From Prorocentrum cordatum (Eukaryota > Sar > Dinophyceae > Prorocentrales > Prorocentraceae), in NCBI GenBank assembly GCA_963575745.1, contig CAUYUJ010018070.1, positions 151,258 to 215,257 of the forward strand: a stretch of DNA of 64,000 bases, given 5' to 3'. Positions 59,885-64,000 of the stretch are shown in pieces (the stretch's first letter is position 1; each line of letters starts with the position of its first letter). The position numbers and the translations under genes are program-made. Under the pieces are notes generated by a model. It worked only from the letters and a program-made list of their open reading frames with translations, was not told the origin of the DNA and did no database searches.

Positions 59885-60385
59885 CTAACGCATGTCCCTA
59901 ATTTCATTATTCATTTTTTCGGCGCCTGCGGAAGACTTTCTTATCAAATCCAGCTTATCTTATCCAATCCATCTGGTCCAATCCAATCAATCTTATCTTA
60001 TACCATCTTGCCCCATCTTATCTTATCCCACCCAATCCAATCCACCCAACACAATCCATCAATTCATTTGTTTCTGCGGCTGCGGCGGGCGAATCCAATC
60101 CATCTTATCTTATCCAATACATGTCTTCCAATCCAACCCATCTTACCCTATCCAATCCAGATTATCGCATCTTCAATCCACCCAACCCAATTCATCAATT
60201 CAGTTTTGTCGGTGCCTGCGGCGGGCTTTCTTATCCAGTCCAGCTCATCTTATCCAATCCATCTTGTCCAATCCAATACATCTTATCTTATCCAACCCAT
60301 CATGTCCCATCTTATCTTATCCCACCCAATCCAATACATAGAGAAAGAGAGAGACAGAGAGAGAGAGAGACAGAGAGAAAGAATG
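59885..60385 (+). repeat. TTATCCAATCCA-rich composite repeat
   Basis: Local TCTTATCTTATCC and CCAATCCA words lie within a longer unit marked by TCAATTCA followed by GCCTGCGG-type sequence near 59900, 60058 and 60195. A GAGA tract (60328-60385) follows. This is the most AT-rich repeat of the window. Confidence 0.8.
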
Positions 60386-60470
60386 AGATGAGATCAAGGT
60401 GACAGGCTGGAGGTCAGTCAGGGAAGGCGTTTGATCTCAATCCCCCCTCAATCTCCTTATCGCCCGCAGG

Positions 60471-61745
60471 GCGGTCGATGATGGCGTTATCGAAGGCGCC
60501 TACGGCGAATCACCGCCGCCACCTGCCTTCTAGAATCGCCCATTTGGCCGAACGTTGTGGCAAGAGCTCCGCCAAGCTATCGGACCATGTGCTCCCCCAA
60601 CCGTTGTGGGAACCCTTCGGGGAACTTTTTGGGGAGGATGGCGGGGAAGATCAGGAGGAAGCGGGGGAGGTGGAGGAGGAGAAGATGTAGGAGGGGGAGG
60701 AGGAGAAGGAGGAGGAGGAGGAGGAGGAGGAGAAGGAGGGGGCATCTTGGGAGTCTCTGGGTACACTCTTGGGGCCTCCTGGGAGCTTCGTGGGAGCCTC
60801 TTGGAGGCATCTTGGGGGCCTCCTTGGGCCTCTTAGGAGCCTTTGGGGGCTTCTCGGGGGCCTCTGTGGCCGTCTTGGTGGGCTCCTGGCCCGTCTGACG
60901 CCGTCGGAAGCCGTTTGGGGGGCCTCTCTGGGCCGACTTGGGGCCCTCTTCGAATGCTCCAACGTCTTCTTGGAGGCCATCTTGGGCGTCTTGGAGGCCT
61001 CTTGGGCCGTCTTGGGGTTGTCTTGGAGGGCTCTTGGGCAGTCATGAGGCCATCTTGGAAGCCTCTTGGGCGCTCTGGGGGCGATCTTGGGGGCCTCTTG
61101 GGCCGTCTTGGGCCGTCGGAAGGCCGAAAAGGCGAAAATGCAACAAAAAAAAAAATGTTGGTCTCTTCGGGCCCTCCTGGAGGACCTCTCGGAGGCCTCT
61201 TGGGCTGTCTTGGAAACCTCTTAGGGGGCTCGTGGGCCGTCTTGGGCCATCTTGAGGCGGTCTTAGGTGCATCTTGGGCCATCTTGGAGGCATTCGGGGG
61301 CCATCTTAGCCGTCTTGGAAGTGTCTTCGGCGTCTTGGAGGCCTCTTGGGCCGTCTTGGGGACCTCTTGGGGGCCTCTTGGGCCGTCATGGGGCCATCTT
61401 GGAGACCTCTTGGGCGATCTTGGGGCGATCTTGGGAGCCTCTTGGGCCGTCTTCAGCCGTCGGAATCCCGAAAAGACGCAAATGCCAAAATCCTTCGAAA
61501 ACATACGGAAATCAATGATTTTGGCCTCTTCGGGCCCTCCTGGAGGAGCTCTTGGAGCGTCTGGGAGGCCTCTTGGGGGCCTCTTGGGCCGTCTTAGGCC
61601 ATCTTGAGGCTATCTTAGGCCGTCTTGGGTGCATCTTGGAGCCGTCTGGGGCAGGAAAACCGTTTGCAACCGGGTCTTCCAGGTGGCGGGCGGGACGCGC
61701 CGGAGCCCCAGGGGGAGTTCTAGCACGCCAGGCTCCCTGCGATGA
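60471..61745 (+). repeat. Family F element, first of three in tandem
   Basis: Head module (TTATCGAAGGCGCCTACGGC to GTGGGAACCCTTCGGGGAAC, 60487-60625), GGA spacer (60650-60735), TCTTGG array (60740-61650), tail module (GGTGGCGGGCGGGACGCGCC, CCCCAGGGGGAGTTCTAGCA, 61682-61745). Within the array, landmarks of the AAAATGCCAAAATCCTT type recur at 61126 and 61478. Confidence 0.82.
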
Positions 61746-61746
61746 A

Positions 61747-63322
61747 TCAAAAGGGGGCGGCGGATCGAAGACGCCTAGGGCGAATCACCGCCGCCCCCTG
61801 CCTTTTTGGAAGCGCCTATGTGGCCGAACGTTGAGGCCAGACCTGCCAAGCTATCGGACCATGTGTTCCCCGAATCGGTTTGGAAAACCTTCGGGGAACA
61901 CGTGGGCATCTTGAAGGTCATCTTGGCCGTCTGGAGGCCATTTTGACCATGTCGGGCCTTCTCGGAGGACGTTTTGGAGGGCTCTTGGGCCGTCTTGGAG
62001 GCCATCTTGAGCGTCTAGGAGACCTCTTAGGCCGTCTTGGGGGCCTCTTGGGGCCGTGTCTTGGGCCTGTTGGGCGATCTTTGGGGGCACTTGGGCCGTC
62101 TCGGGCTGTCGGAAGGCAGAAAAAAAAACTAATGCCACAATCCTTCATAAGCCCACGAGAATTCAATGATTTTTGCCTTTTCGGGCCTTCCTGGATGCCC
62201 TCTTGGAGGCCTCTTGGGCCGGCTTGGGCCATCTTAGGGCCATGTTCGGCCGTCTTGGTGTGCTCCTGACCCGTCTGACGCCCTCGGAAGCCGTTTGGGG
62301 GGCCTCCATGGGCCGACTTGGGGCCCTCTTGGAATGCTCCAGGGCCGTCTTGGAGGCCATCTTGGAGGCCATATTGGGCGTCTCCAAGGCCTCCTGTGCC
62401 GTCTTGGGGCCCTCTTGGGCAGTTTTGGGGCCATCTTGGAAGCCTCTTGGGCGATCTGTCGGCGATCTGTGTGGGCTCTTTGGCCGTCTCGGGCCGTCGG
62501 AAGGCAGAAAAGAAGCAAATGTCAACATCCGTCAAAAACCTTAGGAAAATCAAGGTTTTTGCCCTCTTCTGGCCTTCCTGGAGGCCATCTTGGGGGCCTC
62601 TTGGGCCGTCTTGGGCCAGCTTCGAGCCAACTTCGGCCATCTTGGTGGGTTCCTGGCACGTCTGACGCCGTCGGGAGCAGTTTTCGGGGCTGTTCTGGGC
62701 CGACTTGTGGCCCTCTTGGGACGCTTCGGGGCCGTCTTGGAGGCCATCTTAGGCGTCTTGGAGGCCATCTTCGGCGTGTTGGAGGCCTCTTGGGCCGTCT
62801 TGGCAGCCGTCTTGAGCGTCTTGGAGACCTCTTGGGCCGTTTTGGGGGCCTCTTGGGGGCCTCTTGGGCGATCTTGGGAGCCTCTTGGGCCGTCTTGGGC
62901 CGTCGGAAAGCCGAAGAGGCGCAAATGCCACAATCCTCCAAAAACCTAAGGAAAATCAATGATTTTGGCCTCGGCGGGCCTTCCTGGAGGACCTCTTGGA
63001 GACCTCTTGGGCCGTCTTGGAAGCCTCTTGCGGGCCTTTTGGACCGTCTTAGACCATCTTGAGGCCATCTTGGGCCGTCTTGGGTACATCTTGGGGCCAT
63101 CGTAGCCGTCTTTGAGGCCATCTTGGCCGTCTTGGAGCAACTTGGAGGCCATCCTGGGACATCTTGGCCGTCTTGGAGGCCATATTGGGCCATCTTGGGG
63201 CAAGAAAGGCGACGACAGGCGGCTTTTCCGGGTGGCCGGCGGGACGGGCCGAAGCCCCAGGGGGAGTTTCTTTTGGAAAACAACAAAACAAAAAGCCATA
63301 TCATCGGGCACGCCAGGCACCC
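61747..63322 (+). repeat. Family F element, second of three
   Basis: Begins ATCAAAAGGGGGCGGCGGAT and ends CAGGCACCCCTTTGAT; the tips are inverted repeats (ATCAAA...). The head has CGGTTTGGAAAACCTTCGGG; the array is longer than in the first copy, with the AATCAATGATTTT-type landmark near 62160, 62545 and 62955. Confidence 0.82.
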
Positions 63323-63324
63323 CT

Positions 63325-64000
63325 TTGATAAATCAAAAGGGGGCGGCGGATCGAAGACGCCTACGGCGAATCACCGCCGCCCCCTGCCTTTGTGGAAGCG
63401 CCTATGTGGCCGAACGTTGAGGCCAGACCTGCCAAGCCATCGGACCATGTGTTCCCCGAATCGGTTTGGAAAGCCTTCGGGTAACACGTGGGTATCTTGA
63501 AGGTCTGGTCGCCGTCCTTGGAGGCCTCTTGGGCGATTCTTTCGCGATCTTGGGGCCTCTTGGGCCGTCTCGGTCCGCGGAAGGCCGAAAAGAGGGAAAT
63601 GCCAAAAATCCTTCAAAACCTTAAGAAAATCAATTGATTTTTGGCATCTTTTGGCCTTCCTGGAGGCCCTCTTGGGGGCCTCTTGGGCCCTTTTGGGCCA
63701 GCTTCGAGCCAACTTCGGCCATCTTGGTGGGTTCCTGGCACGTCTGACGCCGTCGGGAGCCGTTTTGGGGGCCTTTCTGGGCCAACGGGGGACCCTCGTG
63801 GGGCGCTCCAGGGCCGTCTTGGAGGCCATCTTGGGCGTCTTGGAGGCCATCTTGGGCGTGTTGGAGGCCTCTTGGGCCCTCTTGGGGCCCTCAAGGGGCC
63901 ATCTTGGAGGCCACTTGGGCCATCATGGGGCTCTCTTGGGGGCCTCTTGGGCGATCTTTGGGGCTTCTTGGGCCGTCTTGAGCCGTCGGAGAGCCGAAAA
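63325..64000 (+). repeat. Family F element, third copy, cut by the window end
   Basis: Starts ATCAAAAGGGGGCGGCGGAT directly after the tail of the second copy, has the same head module (63332-63488), and continues as TCTTGG array to the last base. Confidence 0.82.

Noticed and set aside
60471-64000. Open frames of 100-260 codons on both strands
   Set aside because: The array has a 21-bp period (seven codons), so one stop-free unit opens the whole frame. The products are monotonous Gly/Leu/Ser/Trp or Pro/Arg/Lys repeats.
1-64000. tRNA, 5S or other rRNA genes
   Set aside because: I looked for box A/B-like words and conserved rRNA stretches by eye and found none convincing; a covariance-model search would be decisive.

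Overview
The window is dinoflagellate nuclear DNA. The direct evidence is a 21-base copy of the dinoflagellate trans-splicing leader (core GTAGCCATTTTGGCTCAAG) at 149-169, joined to a retrotransposon mRNA body. The genome style agrees: GC-rich DNA dominated by microsatellites, small inverted-repeat elements and decayed retroelements, with almost no host genes. Genus and species cannot be decided from the sequence.

Layout. 149-6231: a LINE with a leader relic, a coiled-coil ORF1 and an endonuclease / reverse transcriptase / RNase H ORF2, broken by several frameshifts and an in-frame stop. It is flanked on both sides by TCC microsatellite. 6.2-31 kb: repeat desert with nested MITE-like elements, 101-bp and 21-bp tandem arrays, a second LINE ORF1 remnant (11.3-12.2 kb), an HSP90 pseudogene (20.8-21.9 kb), a degenerate telomere-like CCCTAA field (23.3-25.3 kb) and a very large CATA microsatellite (27.4-28.7 kb).

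31186-47630 is the centrepiece: a 16.4-kb element bounded by 20-bp terminal inverted repeats with TA at both edges. It carries six long intact intronless genes, all on the minus strand. One is a 1371-aa DDE (DD35D, pogo/Tc1-mariner-like) transposase with an OTU-like DGNC segment. One is an endonuclease/exonuclease/phosphatase-like protein. Four are unrecognised. The element has paired 32-bp near-palindromes just inside both ends and a third pair in the middle. About 75-80 copies of the dodecamer CCGCNACTGCGG lie inside it, all in one orientation, through genes and spacers alike. I saw no clean copy outside the inverted repeats. I take this to be a giant cargo-carrying DNA transposon with its own embedded DNA signal.

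47.6-64 kb: repeats again. It holds further MITE copies, CAT, TCC and GGT microsatellites, a second copy of a CCA-bearing repeat in inverted orientation, a decayed coding remnant near 55 kb, and at 56-57 kb and 60.5-64 kb a repeat family whose core is a 21-bp (2 x 10.5) TCTTGG array. The six element genes are the only long open frames I judge likely to be functional; most other long open frames are products of repeats whose period is a multiple of three, or lie antisense to real genes.
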